A DNA stretch of 64,000 bases from Pomphorhynchus laevis (taxonomy: Eukaryota; Acanthocephala; Palaeacanthocephala; Echinorhynchida; Pomphorhynchidae): assembly GCA_012934845.2 (NCBI GenBank), contig WNNJ02000032.1, positions 1 to 64,000 of the forward strand, given 5' to 3'. The notes under the pieces were generated by a model, which worked only from the letters and a program-made list of their open reading frames with translations, did no database searches and was not told the origin of the DNA. Made by a program: the position numbers and the translations under genes. Positions 54,250 through 64,000 of the stretch are shown piece after piece; within the stretch, counting starts at the first letter, position 1; every line of letters starts with the position of its first letter.

Positions 54250-54903
54250 ATAGGTGGGGTTATTTTTATTATTGTTACAACAGCCCAGGAGCATAAACTC
54301 AAATTGGCTGGATCACATAGCTCAAAACAAAAAAAAACAGAAAATAAAGAAATAAAAGGTGAAACTGTCATTATCGTGATTTAATAATTGCCTTGAACTT
54401 CTGGACAGAAAAGCTGTCGATTGTCAATGCATAAAGATTGTTCCACAGGTCAGCAATGCGATCACTTATCGTAACACAATTTGTTTTGGGACGGAGCTGG
54501 CGCTTTATCATAAGTCTGTGGCCTCGTAGTCGACCCGGTGGACGAATTGTAAACATAGACTTCGAAACATGTCCAGGTATATACAGTGACCGCCATACGT
54601 ACACTAGGTCGGCGTCAGATGACCTAGTGTACGTATGGACGTACATACACTAGGATCACTAAAACATGAAACCTTTTCGATGTTTACATCATCTATCGCA
54701 TATGTCCCTACGATTTTTATGGGACTTATGTGCATATGACTACACTTGTTAGGATTCGAAACCAGTCCCTTTGCATGACACCATTTAGTGATTAAGTCTA
54801 CGTCGCGTTGCAACTCAATTATATCGTGCATGCTTTGTATTGGACGCCAAATCTTTAAATCATCAGCATATAGAGCGCACTCACTGGATATGACATCAAT
54901 CAT
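54250..54903 (-). pseudogene. CR1-like LINE copy with internal deletion and palindrome
   Basis: In minus sense the RT part CALYADDLKIWRPIQS ... VSCFSDP is followed directly by the C-terminal RPPGRLRGHRLMIKRQLRPK ... FKAIIKSR stop (54371). The middle third of the C-terminal region is missing. At the junction (about 54595-54630) lies a 17-bp perfect palindrome arm catacgtacactaggtc. The 3' hairpin is at 54289-54300. Confidence 0.8.
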
Positions 54904-55000
54904 ATCATTAATATATATAATAAGTCGTTAAAATAAGTCTTGGTTATTAAAACTCTTACATTTGAGATAAAATAACATACACGAGCACTTGCTTTTATAC
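54904..55000. other. Junction sequence
   Basis: Includes aagtcttggttattaaaact (54936-54955), close to 40884-40903 in the CR1 leader. Possible 5' end of an element. Confidence 0.35.
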
Positions 55001-55189
55001 ATACAATCCTAAATACATACAATCGAAGAAATTGCTAAATTAATCGGCCTTGAAAAGCGTGTTGTACGTGGCTATACTTAACGATATCGCCAGATCAGCC
55101 GATATAGTGAACACCGAAACTCCTTTATCAATCTTAAACACACAACTTATTATACTAATTACATTTCGGTTCGTCTTGCTCAAAAACAC

Positions 55190-55447
55190 ATGCCGAAAGG
55201 AAAACCGTCTGATCGACGGTTGTGCTGTGGATGCAATGGTCTGTCTGCAAAGTGCAAAGGTTGCAGATGTGCGAAGACAGGAATTCCTTGCACGAATTGC
55301 CGTGCACCCGAATGTAGCAATTGCGTACATATAGGACCACAGACGATGCCTTTGACTTCTGCTGCGGAGCCAATCACATTTGGAGAGAACACTCGTGATA
55401 TACAGAAGGATGTAGATTCTATACCAGTGCACGTTGAAGTAGCCTAA
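55190..55447 (+). CDS. Cysteine-rich N-terminal domain of the REL LINE
   Basis: 85 codons ending in TAA. They include LCCGCNGLSAKC, KGCRCAKTGIPC, TNCRAPEC and SNC, ten or more cysteines in CxC and CxxC spacing between residues 10 and 48. This looks like a zinc-binding CXC-type nucleic-acid-binding module. The next ORF continues in the same frame directly after the stop, so this was probably the N-terminus of one long protein, or is joined to it by stop read-through. Confidence 0.65.
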   Translation: MPKGKPSDRRLCCGCNGLSAKCKGCRCAKTGIPCTNCRAPECSNCVHIGPQTMPLTSAAEPITFGENTRDIQKDVDSIPVHVEVA

Positions 55448-56992
55448 TTGCTGCAAAAGGATACACCACGCTGCTCTCAGTATATCCCTGTCAGTCAAGA
55501 AAATGAAATTAATCATTTCGATAATCGAAGCCAAACACAGAATTTTTTTGATGAATGCATCAAATGGCGACCTAACTTATTTCGCTTACCCCGATGCAAT
55601 GCGACTCATCAGTTTATCGCAACACTAGCAGATCTGTTCAAATCCGCTGCGACGTCAGACGACTCAGAAAACAATTCACTTCAACTCGCTACAGTATTTT
55701 GTCAATTAATAAGACAAGATATTGGCAGTAAAAAGATCAGTATGATTCGCAAGATACTAGAACGCAGGTTGCGCATGTGGCATCACAACGAGCATCATAA
55801 CTTGTTTCGTGAAGCAGCGATTATTCAGAGCAGGATGGAGGTTAAAAGTAGAAACTATACAAATAATCATGCTGAGAAGAGGTGGTATAAGGATTTTATA
55901 AAACTGATGACACATGGGAAAACAACAAGCGCGGTACGCATGTTATCATTGGATGGAATCAGAAATGGGGTGCATCAAATGGATGACAAGCTAGAAAATC
56001 ATATGACGGTACGAGACAAGCTAACTATTCTACACCCAGAGGCTGGAGAACTTAATCGCTCGTTAGTTCTGAGCATGCCATTGGAAGGAGTATGTGATCA
56101 TTATTCAGAGGTATTCCAATGTATCGATTCGCAAATGATTCAATCTATAAGCAAAACTGTTCAAGGAAGCTGTGGACCTTCAGATATGGATGCCGAAGAT
56201 TGGTGTATGATGCTCAATGAATTCGGTCGTGATTCTCTACAATTGGCAGATGCTCTGGCAAAGTTTGCATGTCGTTTGGCCTCAAAAGAAATAAGTTCGC
56301 ATAACGCTGTTGCATTGACGGCAAGTCGTCTGGTCCCGTTGAACAAACAGCCGGGAATCCGGCCAATCGGAGTGGGAGAAGTATGCCGACGAATAATAGC
56401 CAAGGCAATTCTTTCAACGGTGACAAGTGATATCGCCGAAGTAGCTGGTAGCGTACAACTGTGTGCTACACAACGATGCGGAGCAGAATCAGTTATTCAC
56501 TCTATTAGGAATTCATTTGAATTGTCGAACGATGTCTGTGTGTTGCAGATAGATGCTAGCAATGCGTTAGATGCGATAAATCGCAAATTGGCATTAACGA
56601 ACATTAAGAATGTATGTCCGGCCATATATCGTGTGCTGAAGAACTGCTACCAGAAAGACCCTATATTAACTGTGCAAGACGAGATTTTAATCTCAAAAGA
56701 GGGATTCACGCAAGGTGATCCATTGGCGATGGCGGCATTCGCAATGGCAACACTCCCTCTTATTAATGACCTGAGAAAGAGGGTACCTTCTGTTATGCAC
56801 CGATGGTACGCAGATGATGCATGTTGCGTAGGACGACCGGAAGATCTAATTAAAGTATGGCAGGATATAGTTACAATCGGTCCGCTATATGGATTTCATG
56901 TGAATGTAGCAAAAAGTAAATTACTAGTGCATAAAAGTCATATGCCCCATGTTAAAAAGATTTTTCAAAATGCAGGGATTTGCACGAAGTGA
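55448..56992 (+). CDS. REL LINE reverse transcriptase
   Basis: 514 codons, the first being TTG after the stop. A helical N-terminal part is followed by RT: RLVPLNKQPGIRPIGVGEV near residue 297; motif A, VLQIDASNALDAIN, near 366, with N replacing the usual aromatic or Phe context; motif B, GFTQGDPLAMAAF, near 418; motif C, RWYADDACCV, near 452; motif D, GFHVNVAKSKLLV. The D and YADD catalytic residues are present. It copies the element RNA at the nick. The frame ends at 56992, where a small shift leads into the nuclease half. Confidence 0.8.
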   Translation: MLQKDTPRCSQYIPVSQENEINHFDNRSQTQNFFDECIKWRPNLFRLPRCNATHQFIATLADLFKSAATSDDSENNSLQLATVFCQLIRQDIGSKKISMIRKILERRLRMWHHNEHHNLFREAAIIQSRMEVKSRNYTNNHAEKRWYKDFIKLMTHGKTTSAVRMLSLDGIRNGVHQMDDKLENHMTVRDKLTILHPEAGELNRSLVLSMPLEGVCDHYSEVFQCIDSQMIQSISKTVQGSCGPSDMDAEDWCMMLNEFGRDSLQLADALAKFACRLASKEISSHNAVALTASRLVPLNKQPGIRPIGVGEVCRRIIAKAILSTVTSDIAEVAGSVQLCATQRCGAESVIHSIRNSFELSNDVCVLQIDASNALDAINRKLALTNIKNVCPAIYRVLKNCYQKDPILTVQDEILISKEGFTQGDPLAMAAFAMATLPLINDLRKRVPSVMHRWYADDACCVGRPEDLIKVWQDIVTIGPLYGFHVNVAKSKLLVHKSHMPHVKKIFQNAGICTK

Positions 56993-57079
56993 CGAAGGCA
57001 TCGATCACTTGGGATCTCCGATAGGAACACACACATTCACAAAATCTCATTTAATCGATAGGTAGCCAAATGGACAAAA

Positions 57080-58345
57080 ATGGTTAAACAATTATCTGAA
57101 ATTGCGGAGATTGATGCTCAAATTGCATATAGCGCCTTTTGCTACGCTATACAACACAAGTGGAGTTACGTGATTCGGACGTGCAAGGTAGAGGTGGAGT
57201 GGTTTGAGCAGTTACGGAGTTCTATCTACAATGATTTGTTACCAAAATTTACTGGTCAAGGGGACATAACGGAAACTATGCGAATGGTCTATTCGCTACC
57301 GTCAAGATGTGGCGGTCTGGGAATTCGAAATGACTGGGATAATGCCGATAACATATATAGCCGATCGATAAGAATATGTGAACCCATCTTGCGTGGTATT
57401 AAAGGGCAAGAACTAACAACTTTACAAAGACAAATAAGTGAACAAATTTATAATGAAGCTAAACTAGATACTAAACGCAAAGTTGTACATACGGTAGAAT
57501 TATTGGATGAAAGGATGAAATGTCTAATAGCATATGCATCAGAAAATGGAGCTTCTTCGTGGCTAACGACAAGACCAAACAATATATATCAATCAGTACT
57601 TGACACACAACAATTTATAGACGCCATATGTGTAAGATATAATTTGCCGTTAAAAGATTGTAAAGCGCGCTGTGCGTGTGGTTCACTGCTTGATCCATCA
57701 CATGCTCTCTCATGTCGGACGGGAGGAACAACTATAATTAGACATGATATAATACGGAATGTCATTGCAGACGAAATAGGGGACATTTGTAAAGATGTGG
57801 AGCTTGAACCGGTTTTGAGGCCCGTACCGAACAATTACCATTTTGAAGTAGAAACCACAACGAGAGATGTGAACGCAAGATCAGACATATTATGCCGTGG
57901 AATTTACGGTAGAGGATTGGTGCGGTCCTATTTGGACGTATGTATATTTAACACACTTGCACCTTCCTACATCGAGAAGTCACCGACCATGAGTCATACA
58001 TACCACGCGAACAGGAAAATTGCAAAATATGCCCAGCGCATTGTAGAGATTGAACGCTTGATATTCATCCCACTTACCTTTTCAACTGCTGGAGGAATTG
58101 GTTTCGAAGCGCATAAGTTACTTAAATGGATCGCACATCAAAAGGCAATAAGGCACAAAACCAGTTATTCGGTATGTATCTCGATAATTAGGTCTAGAGT
58201 GAGCATTGCACTGGCTCAAGCAGCTTCGATGTGTATACGCGCTACCCGAATACCTACACGTGAGCAACTACATAGTAGAAGAGCTCAACACACTAATATA
58301 CAATCGCAGGAATTCGGATATTTCGGGGACCAAGAATTCGATTGA
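57080..58345 (+). CDS. REL LINE C-terminal part with restriction-like endonuclease
   Basis: 421 codons in the same frame as the RT. It includes the thumb-like LPSRCGGLGIRND near residue 75; a CCHC cluster CACGSLLDPSHALSC near 198-212; TIIRHDIIRNV; the nuclease core RSDIL near 267 and YLDVCIF near 284 (the PD...D layout of R2, with SD in place of PD); and HANRKIAKYAQ near 308, matching the K.AKY of R2. Between 56993 and 57079 the best reading (SDEGIDHLGSPIGTHTFTKS) lies in another frame, so two small shifts are present. Confidence 0.8.
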   Translation: MVKQLSEIAEIDAQIAYSAFCYAIQHKWSYVIRTCKVEVEWFEQLRSSIYNDLLPKFTGQGDITETMRMVYSLPSRCGGLGIRNDWDNADNIYSRSIRICEPILRGIKGQELTTLQRQISEQIYNEAKLDTKRKVVHTVELLDERMKCLIAYASENGASSWLTTRPNNIYQSVLDTQQFIDAICVRYNLPLKDCKARCACGSLLDPSHALSCRTGGTTIIRHDIIRNVIADEIGDICKDVELEPVLRPVPNNYHFEVETTTRDVNARSDILCRGIYGRGLVRSYLDVCIFNTLAPSYIEKSPTMSHTYHANRKIAKYAQRIVEIERLIFIPLTFSTAGGIGFEAHKLLKWIAHQKAIRHKTSYSVCISIIRSRVSIALAQAASMCIRATRIPTREQLHSRRAQHTNIQSQEFGYFGDQEFD

Positions 58346-58440
58346 TATTTAATAAAACAATATAATAACGGATCAATGTTTTGACTTTGTGAGCTATCGG
58401 CCCATTCAATTGTGGATACTCCATTATTTTACACAATTTG

Positions 58441-58889
58441 GATGATATAACACTCATCGTGTTATATAAGGCAACACCTTCTATATTGCCCTGTGAATTG
58501 ATGGTATTAACACTTGCAGAGCGAGCAAAAGAGAATTTAAGGTTTTCCAGGTGTATTTTTGATCAGACGATAATGCGATCTTGTTTTACAAAAAAACGTT
58601 TACAGTTATCACGTAGATAAGAGTGATGGGAGCATCGAATATTTAATTAATGAGCACGATGACTAGAGATATGAGTGTGACCACATTTAAGATAAACGAA
58701 TACAGACTCTAAAAGAATGACGTAGAATGCGCTTAGAAATTCTACAGTCAGAGTCGAACCAAGGTACTCACGAGGAGTGTTCAGAAAATTAGGACTGGCA
58801 AGGTAAAATATTTTCGTTGATGGTATAAAGCTCATTGTTGAAAAGTGTTAAGAGACTATCAGCTGTAAAAATGTTACACGAAGAATAAG
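58441..58889. other. Spacer with small hairpin
   Basis: A perfect 9-bp inverted repeat atataacac-tcatc-gtgttatat near 58444-58466. The rest is unassigned. The 62-residue minus frame at 58647-58835 has no known motif. Confidence 0.5.
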
Positions 58890-59110
58890 TTATAAGTATT
58901 AAGTATAATTACAATCAATTCAATCAGTTGAGGATTAATTCAATCAGTTACAGCAGCAAATTTAACAGCTTCAACGCATAAGGACGTTAATGAGAGCCGT
59001 AATATAACAGCTACGACCGACATCAACTATGCCCAACTGCAAATACAGTGCTCGACACACGACAGCAGCGTCTAGACAACAATCGCCTGCGACAACAGTA
59101 AGTCTAAAGA
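58890..59110 (+). other. Leader-like sequence before the L2 copy
   Basis: aagttataagtattaagtat near 58887 resembles the CR1 leader at 40820. A short frame starts MPNCKYSARHTTAAS at 59029. Possibly a LINE 5' end fused to a truncated RT. Confidence 0.35.
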
Positions 59111-59114
59111 AGAG

Positions 59115-59582
59115 CTTATCAAACCTTACTACTTTAACGTCATGCAATACGCCGATGACATCCTCATATATGCTCATGTACCTGCCCATCACATACACGA
59201 TATCGACATTTCTGCGTCCAACTGTATTTCTTCTATCAACAAACATCTCTCCAATCTCCATCTCGTTCTAAACCCAGACAAGTCCAAAATAATGTGGATC
59301 CTCCCCCGTAAACCAAACATATCTCCTCCCACTGTATCTTTTGCCTCATCGATCATCCCCATAGTCCATTATCTCACTTTCTTAGGCTTCCATTTCGATG
59401 ATCACCTTTCTCTTAAACACTTCGTCCGTGACAAGGTCCGCTTGTCTAACTTAATTCTCCATGACATCCGCCGTATCCGCCCCCTTATCGACTTCCGTTC
59501 TTGTTTGTCTCTTTTTTCATCGCTTCTCTTCCCTAAAATCGATTACTGCCTTAGCCTTTTCGCCAATCTTCATCATATTGAC
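59115..59582 (+). mobile_element. L2-like RT fragment
   Basis: MQYADDILIYAHVPAHHIHD, SKIMWILPRKPNISPP, LTFLGFHFDDHLSLK and FPKIDYCLSLFANL are open in one frame (59142-59588). It keeps the uninterrupted sequence across the site where the CR1 inserted at 30112. Truncated at both ends. Confidence 0.85.
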
Positions 59583-59584
59583 CC

Positions 59585-59668
59585 ATAAGAAGAGGATATC
59601 ACACTTGAAGATCTCATGGATGCGTGGCCGATCACACCTAAGACGTCATCCCTATTTTTGCGGGTCCC
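59585..59668 (+). mobile_element. Scrap of the R1/I-like RT family
   Basis: Encodes EEDITLEDLMDAWPITPKTS, matching EDITIEDILSAWPVVPKTSS of the ORF at 3380. It lies between two L2 pieces. Confidence 0.75.
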
Positions 59669-60042
59669 TATCATAAAGCAGGGTCCCATTCCTATTTTTA
59701 GCGGAATCCCACAAAATTTAGTTTTAGGTCCCCTGCTTTTCTCTCTTCTGCTTGGCGATTTCTCACTGTTTATCAAACCTTACTCCTTTAACGTCACGCA
59801 ATACGCCGATGACATCCTCATATATGCTCATGTACCCGCCCATCGCATACACGATATCGACATTTCTGCCTTTAACTGTCTTTCTTCTATCTACAAACGT
59901 ATCTTCCATCTTTGTTTCATTCTAAACCCAAATAAGTCCAAAATAATGTGGATCTCTTCTTGTCAACCTAACATATCTACTCCCTTATGTATCTTTTGTC
60001 TCATCAGTCAATTTTCCACAATCTCATCTTCCACAATCTCAC
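59669..60042 (+). mobile_element. L2-like RT fragment, target of the LTR element
   Basis: GIPQNLVLGPLLFSLLLGDF (a changed GVPQGSVLGP), TQYADDILIYAHVPAHRIHD, SKIMWISSCQPN, ending at cacaatctcac where the LTR element begins. A short duplication ggtccctatcataaagcagg precedes it. Confidence 0.8.
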
Positions 60043-60179
60043 TGTAGTGTAAACAGTACGCTTGTAAAAAAGCTTTATTGAGTAATATCTACAAAACAAA
60101 GTAGTAAATCAGTAAGTGTAAATAGTTAACATTAAGGGTTAAGATTTACAATATAAATGGTAAGGTAATTTTCATCACA
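60043..60179 (-). repeat. LTR, 3' copy
   Basis: 137 bp. It is nearly identical to 63862-63999 and has TG...CA ends. In minus sense a purine tract ggcgggggagaa lies directly before it, the expected polypurine tract. Confidence 0.92.
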
Positions 60180-63100
60180 TTCTCCCCCGCCATAGATAAT
60201 CCTGCAAGTAGCTCGGCGCTTGTCGTGCTCTAACTGGTCTCTTTGGTCCACTGGCGTCTGTATCGTTGTCGTTGTCATTGAAGTAAGTTCCCTGTGTCGT
60301 GCCATGATCACTGTCGCGCATTGTTTCGCTTGTTAGTGTATTTTGGCCGGCTTCCACTATTGCTTCGATATCGTCCTTGCAGGTTATTGGCGCGTCTTGT
60401 TGGTTGTCTTCTATTGATGGGTCGTGAACACCTTCCATTGTTGGTTCGTTCAGTTCATCCGTTGGTGTGTTATTATTGCAGCATTCTTGAGGTAACCTTG
60501 CAATATCGCGATTCGAGACTGTTCTATACTGCCCGTTAGGGTATGAGACTGTTGAATAATAAGGATTTATATTCTCTAGTTTGGCTGGCAGTAAGTTAGG
60601 ACAATGTTTGGATGTTCGGTTGTGGTTTTTCACTAACACGGACTGCGCATGCGTCAGCCATTGCGGGAGTTGGTTTTGTTTAAGGCATCGTCGGCTGTAT
60701 CTGAAAATCCTATCGTGTGGACATTCGTTAGTGACTGTACATAGTAAGCTACGACTGCAGTTGAGGGCGTGTTGTAGGACTTTCTCCCAGTCTTTTATTC
60801 CAAGATTGAGGGTGCGCAGTGCTAGACGTATCGTAGTCCAAATCTGGCCGACAAATCGTTCATCTTGTCCGTTTCCTCTGGGATTGAATGGAGACGAATG
60901 AATTGAGGATATGTTCCGAGAAAGTAAGTATTGTTTCAGCTCGGTTGACCTGAAGCAAGTTGCGTTATCAGAATGTATAAACTCCGGGGTGCCGAATGTC
61001 GAAAATAGCAGTTCAAGCTTCTCAATCACTGTTTGTGAACTGGTGTCTTTGCAGGGGAAACCGAATGGAAAACGACTGTATTCGTCGACCACGACCAGGA
61101 GGTAAGGATTTCTTTGTGTTGATGTTAGTAAAGGACCTTTGAAGTCCATGGATAGCCGCTCAAATGGACGAGTCGACTTTATAACATGGAATCCTTCTAG
61201 ATGCGGATACTGGGGTTTTATCTCTGAACAAACTAAGCAGTTATTGCAAGTTAGTCTTACGTCGTCGCATGAAAACGGTAGATTGTTTTTTCGTACATAT
61301 GCTGTTAAGCGTCGTATTCCAAGATGGCACAAATCAATGTGTAGCTGTTTAAGAGAGGCTAGATCAGACCCTGCTGCGCAGACTCGCGTTAAAGTGTCGG
61401 CAACGTGGTTTTGTTTGCCAGGTCTGTAGATAATCTTAAATTCGAACTCTGATAGTTCGAGGCGCCATCTATTAATATTCTCATTTTTGATTTGGCTCTT
61501 GCTCTTGTTGTTTAGCATGAACGATACGGACCTTTGATCAGTAATAATCGTAAAGGGGCGTCAGATAAGGTGGTGTCTCCACTTCCGAAGTGACTCCACA
61601 ATAGCATGCGCTTCTTTCTCAATTGCCGAATATCGCGACTCCAGATTGGTCAACGACCGAGAGAAAAAGGCCACTGGTCTTCCTTCTTGGCTGAGAGATG
61701 CGGCTATGGTTGTCGCGGATGCGTCAGTTTCGACAGTTAATGGCTTATTGTTGTCAATGTGATATAGTGCGGCTTTCATTATGTCCGATTTTATGCCTTC
61801 GAACGCTGCTATTGCCTCATCATTAATGGGAAACTGTGAAACTTTAATTTTTGCCATTTTGAGTGAAAAGTTTGCTATCCAATTCGCATAGTAAGCAAAC
61901 ATACCTTGCACTCGTTTAAGTTCAGACTGACATGATGGAATTGGCAGGGATTTCAGAGGCTCAAATCGTTCCAGGTCTGGTTTGAAGCTACCATTTTTGA
62001 TCTGATATCCGAGAAGGTTGATTTCTTCTCTACAGAATTTGCATTTTCCATAGTTGAACTTTAAGTTTAATGATGTACAGACTGAAAGAAATCGATCTAC
62101 ATTTCGGTCATGCTCCTCTTCTGTGCGTCCACATATAGTGATGTCGTCTAGGTAGACGTATGTGTCGGTCAAATCATTGTCCGCGATTATTTTATCCATG
62201 ATTCTTTGAAAGCATGCTACCGCGTTCGTTAAACCAAAAGGAATCCTTGTTAATTGATAAAGTTTGCTGCATGCTTCGAATGCCGTATGTTGACGATCGG
62301 ATGGGTGAATTTCGACTTGGTGATAGGCGGATTCAAGATCAATAGTTGAGAAGAATTTGTATTGAGATATTTCCGTGATCAGGTTCTCTATGTTTGGAAG
62401 TGGATATCCGTTGAGATGTGTATATTGGTTTATTGTCTTGGAATAGTCCACAACCATTCGTTTCTTTCTTCGCTGGTTAGTCGTCACGAATGCTTGTGCT
62501 CGACAAGGCGATGTGCTCGGCTCAATTATGTGTTCCCGCAGAAGTTTGTCTATCTCATTACGTATGAACGCATAGTTCTCGCGTGTGTGTTTTCGAGATT
62601 TTGTAATAATAGGTGTACAGTTTTCTTTTAAGTGCTCAAATAGCTTTGGAGGTTCAGCAATGTTCATTACTCTCAATGAAATTGGTTTTTCTTGACCGTG
62701 AAATCGAAATTGTATGTTGGAATGTCTCTTCATAAAGTCGATACCAAGGATGATGTATGAACAAAGATCGTCTAGAATCAGTAGTTTTACATTACGAAAT
62801 AGCTTTCCTTGCATACGAATGTCGACTGTTATCGACCCTTTGAAGTTACCTGAATTCCGGAGGATGCCATTGATATTTTTGGATTGCAGACGTCACACTT
62901 TCACATTTAATCGTGTTATGTGATTCGAGCTTACGAAGTACAATGTGCTCCCGGTGCCAAATAAAGCGTTTAGGCAAATGCCGTTAACAAATACCTTTTG
63001 TGTAGCAATGCTGCCGCTTGATCCGCAAAGCCCGCCGTTACTTTGGAATGCAGCGTTACAGTGCCCCGACCGGCAAACCTTGGCGAAGTGTCCTGTTTTC

Positions 63101-63861
63101 TGACACTTATTGCATACCGAATTTCGTGCGGGACAATGTTTCCTTGTATGCTTGAATTTTCCACCGCAGAAGTAGCATTTCCACGTACTTGATTTATCAG
63201 CTGCTGCGACTTGCTCGGCATTTATGGCTGTCGAGTTGTGGTTGGGATGTACCGTTTCCTCAACGGAATTCATTATGTACTGCAGATGCAAGCCGGTTAG
63301 GTGCGCCGTATGATTTGACCCTCGACTCGGCTAATTCGAGAGACCGAATTTGAGTACATGCTGTTTGTAAATGCAATTCGGAGTTTTCCAGCAATCGTTG
63401 GCGAATATGATCAGAATAGATTCCGGTGATTATGGCGTCAAGAAGCGTCTCATCGTGATAGCTCTCGGCGGTCATGGCTTCGAAGTTGCATTCCGCTGCC
63501 AGCAGACGTAGTTCGGATAAGTATTGGTCGAACGTTTCATTCGGGCTTTGCTTCCAACACCGCAGCATGTGTCGGGCGCATACTTGGCTAACTGGTCGCT
63601 CATATCGCTCACTGTGCAACTTTATGGCATCAGTGTAGTTCGCACACGTTCTGATGAGCTTAAACACTGCTGGCGATACGAAATTGAATAGCGTGTATAG
63701 TTGCGAGTCTTCATTCTCTACTGCCAGATTTCGAATGTAATTTTTGAACGTTACGGACCAATGACGGAAGTGATCCTGCGCTTTAGGATCGTCGGGTAAA
63801 ATCGTCAGACGCTCTGGTCGTAGATGAGATTCCGCCATAGAGATAATATTACTCAATAAAT

Positions 63862-63999
63862 TGTAGTGTAAACAGATACGCTTGTAAAAAAGCTTTATTG
63901 AGTAATATCTACAAAACAAAGTAGTAAATCAGTAAGTGTAAATAGTTAATATTAAAGGTTAAGATTTACAATATAAATGGTAAGGTAATTTTCATCACA
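63862..63999 (-). repeat. LTR, 5' copy
   Basis: 138 bp, TG...CA ends. It reaches to one base before the window edge; that last base, c, agrees with a target duplication ctcac starting there. Confidence 0.92.
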
Positions 64000-64000
64000 C

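Larger units (their letters stand above)
55000..58440 (+). mobile_element. LINE with R2-type restriction-like endonuclease
   Basis: One frame (apart from a short stretch near 57000) spans a cysteine-rich N-terminus, RT and a C-terminal REL nuclease. There is no APE. The 3' UTR runs from 58346 to about 58440. Elements of this nuclease class often insert at fixed sites, but no known target such as rDNA is seen in the flanks. The exact ends are uncertain. Confidence 0.75.
60043..63999 (-). mobile_element. Ty3/gypsy LTR retroelement fossil
   Basis: A complete-length insertion about 3.96 kb long on the minus strand. Parts in order are 5' LTR, gag near 63850-63050 with two CCHC zinc knuckles, protease near 62950, RT near 62600-61950 with YLDD, RNase H near 61750-61550, integrase near 61350-60700 with HHCC and a catalytic core, a C-terminal tail, the polypurine tract and the 3' LTR. 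It resembles the K02A2.6-like gypsy group. The LTRs agree at about 98 percent, so the insertion is young. Reading is interrupted about three times, so it looks broken. No envelope gene is seen. It sits inside an L2-like copy. Confidence 0.9.

Noticed and set aside
55040-55534. 164-residue minus frame with several cysteines
   Set aside because: Shadow of the cysteine-rich plus-strand domain, whose frame continues in phase with the RT.
58647-58835. 62-residue minus frame as a host gene
   Set aside because: No motif, no splice context, and a length expected by chance.
60294-61429. Plus-strand frames of up to 106 residues
   Set aside because: Antisense to the pol region of the LTR element.
1-64000. 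tRNA, rRNA or CRISPR array
   Set aside because: Read through on both strands; no cloverleaf with A and B boxes, no rRNA core words and no regularly spaced direct repeats were recognised. A dedicated tRNA scan could still find one.

Overview
This is a eukaryotic, intron-bearing, AT-rich stretch from an invertebrate animal. It holds one clear host gene in a landscape of nested retroelements. The host gene encodes a four-RRM polypyrimidine tract-binding protein (PTB). It lies on the minus strand from 26093 to 15066 in 14 coding exons, and the spliced coding sequence is 2091 nt (696 codons plus stop). Several introns are only 44-58 bp and a possible trans-splice acceptor lies just 5' of the ATG. 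That would fit a nematode-like genome, but this is inference and no species is claimed.

Layout. 1-2918: a CR1-like LINE on the minus strand, cut by the window edge, with two 170-bp tandem units just 5' of it. 3380-5251: an open R1/I-like reverse transcriptase. 5200-14450: a graveyard of Penelope-like elements (PLEs), with two kinds of RT, a GIY-YIG endonuclease, repeated structured 3' units and hammerhead-like motifs. 15066-26119: the PTB gene, with PLE and LINE fossils in its introns. 27400-28320: CR1 fragment. 28760-35260: a three-level nest, a CR1-like LINE inside an L2-like LINE inside PLE-derived sequence. 36119-40290: L2-like copies and a short CR1-like insertion. 40810-45372: a full-length CR1-like LINE with ORF1 and ORF2 open. 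45373-46070: an L2 tail and a 109-bp tandem repeat. 46340-49206: a broken R1/I-like LINE with APE and RT, minus strand. 49206-53275: a decayed CR1-like copy. 53510-54903: L2 and CR1 remnants, minus strand. 55000-58440: a LINE with a cysteine-rich N-terminus, RT and R2-type restriction-like endonuclease. 58890-60042: L2 pieces. 60043-63999: a young Ty3/gypsy LTR fossil, minus strand.

The main interest is threefold. The PTB gene has a 34-nt exon whose size and place match the regulated 34-nt exon of vertebrate PTBP genes; skipping it would give a stop 19 codons on. A PLE-linked unit of about 170 nt recurs in up to seven places with inverted pairings, one helix of which shows a compensatory change. 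The CR1-like and L2-like families each carry their own 3' hairpin, and a 49-bp insertion of little more than the L2 tail shows how little sequence is needed to be copied in. No tRNA, rRNA or CRISPR array was recognised.
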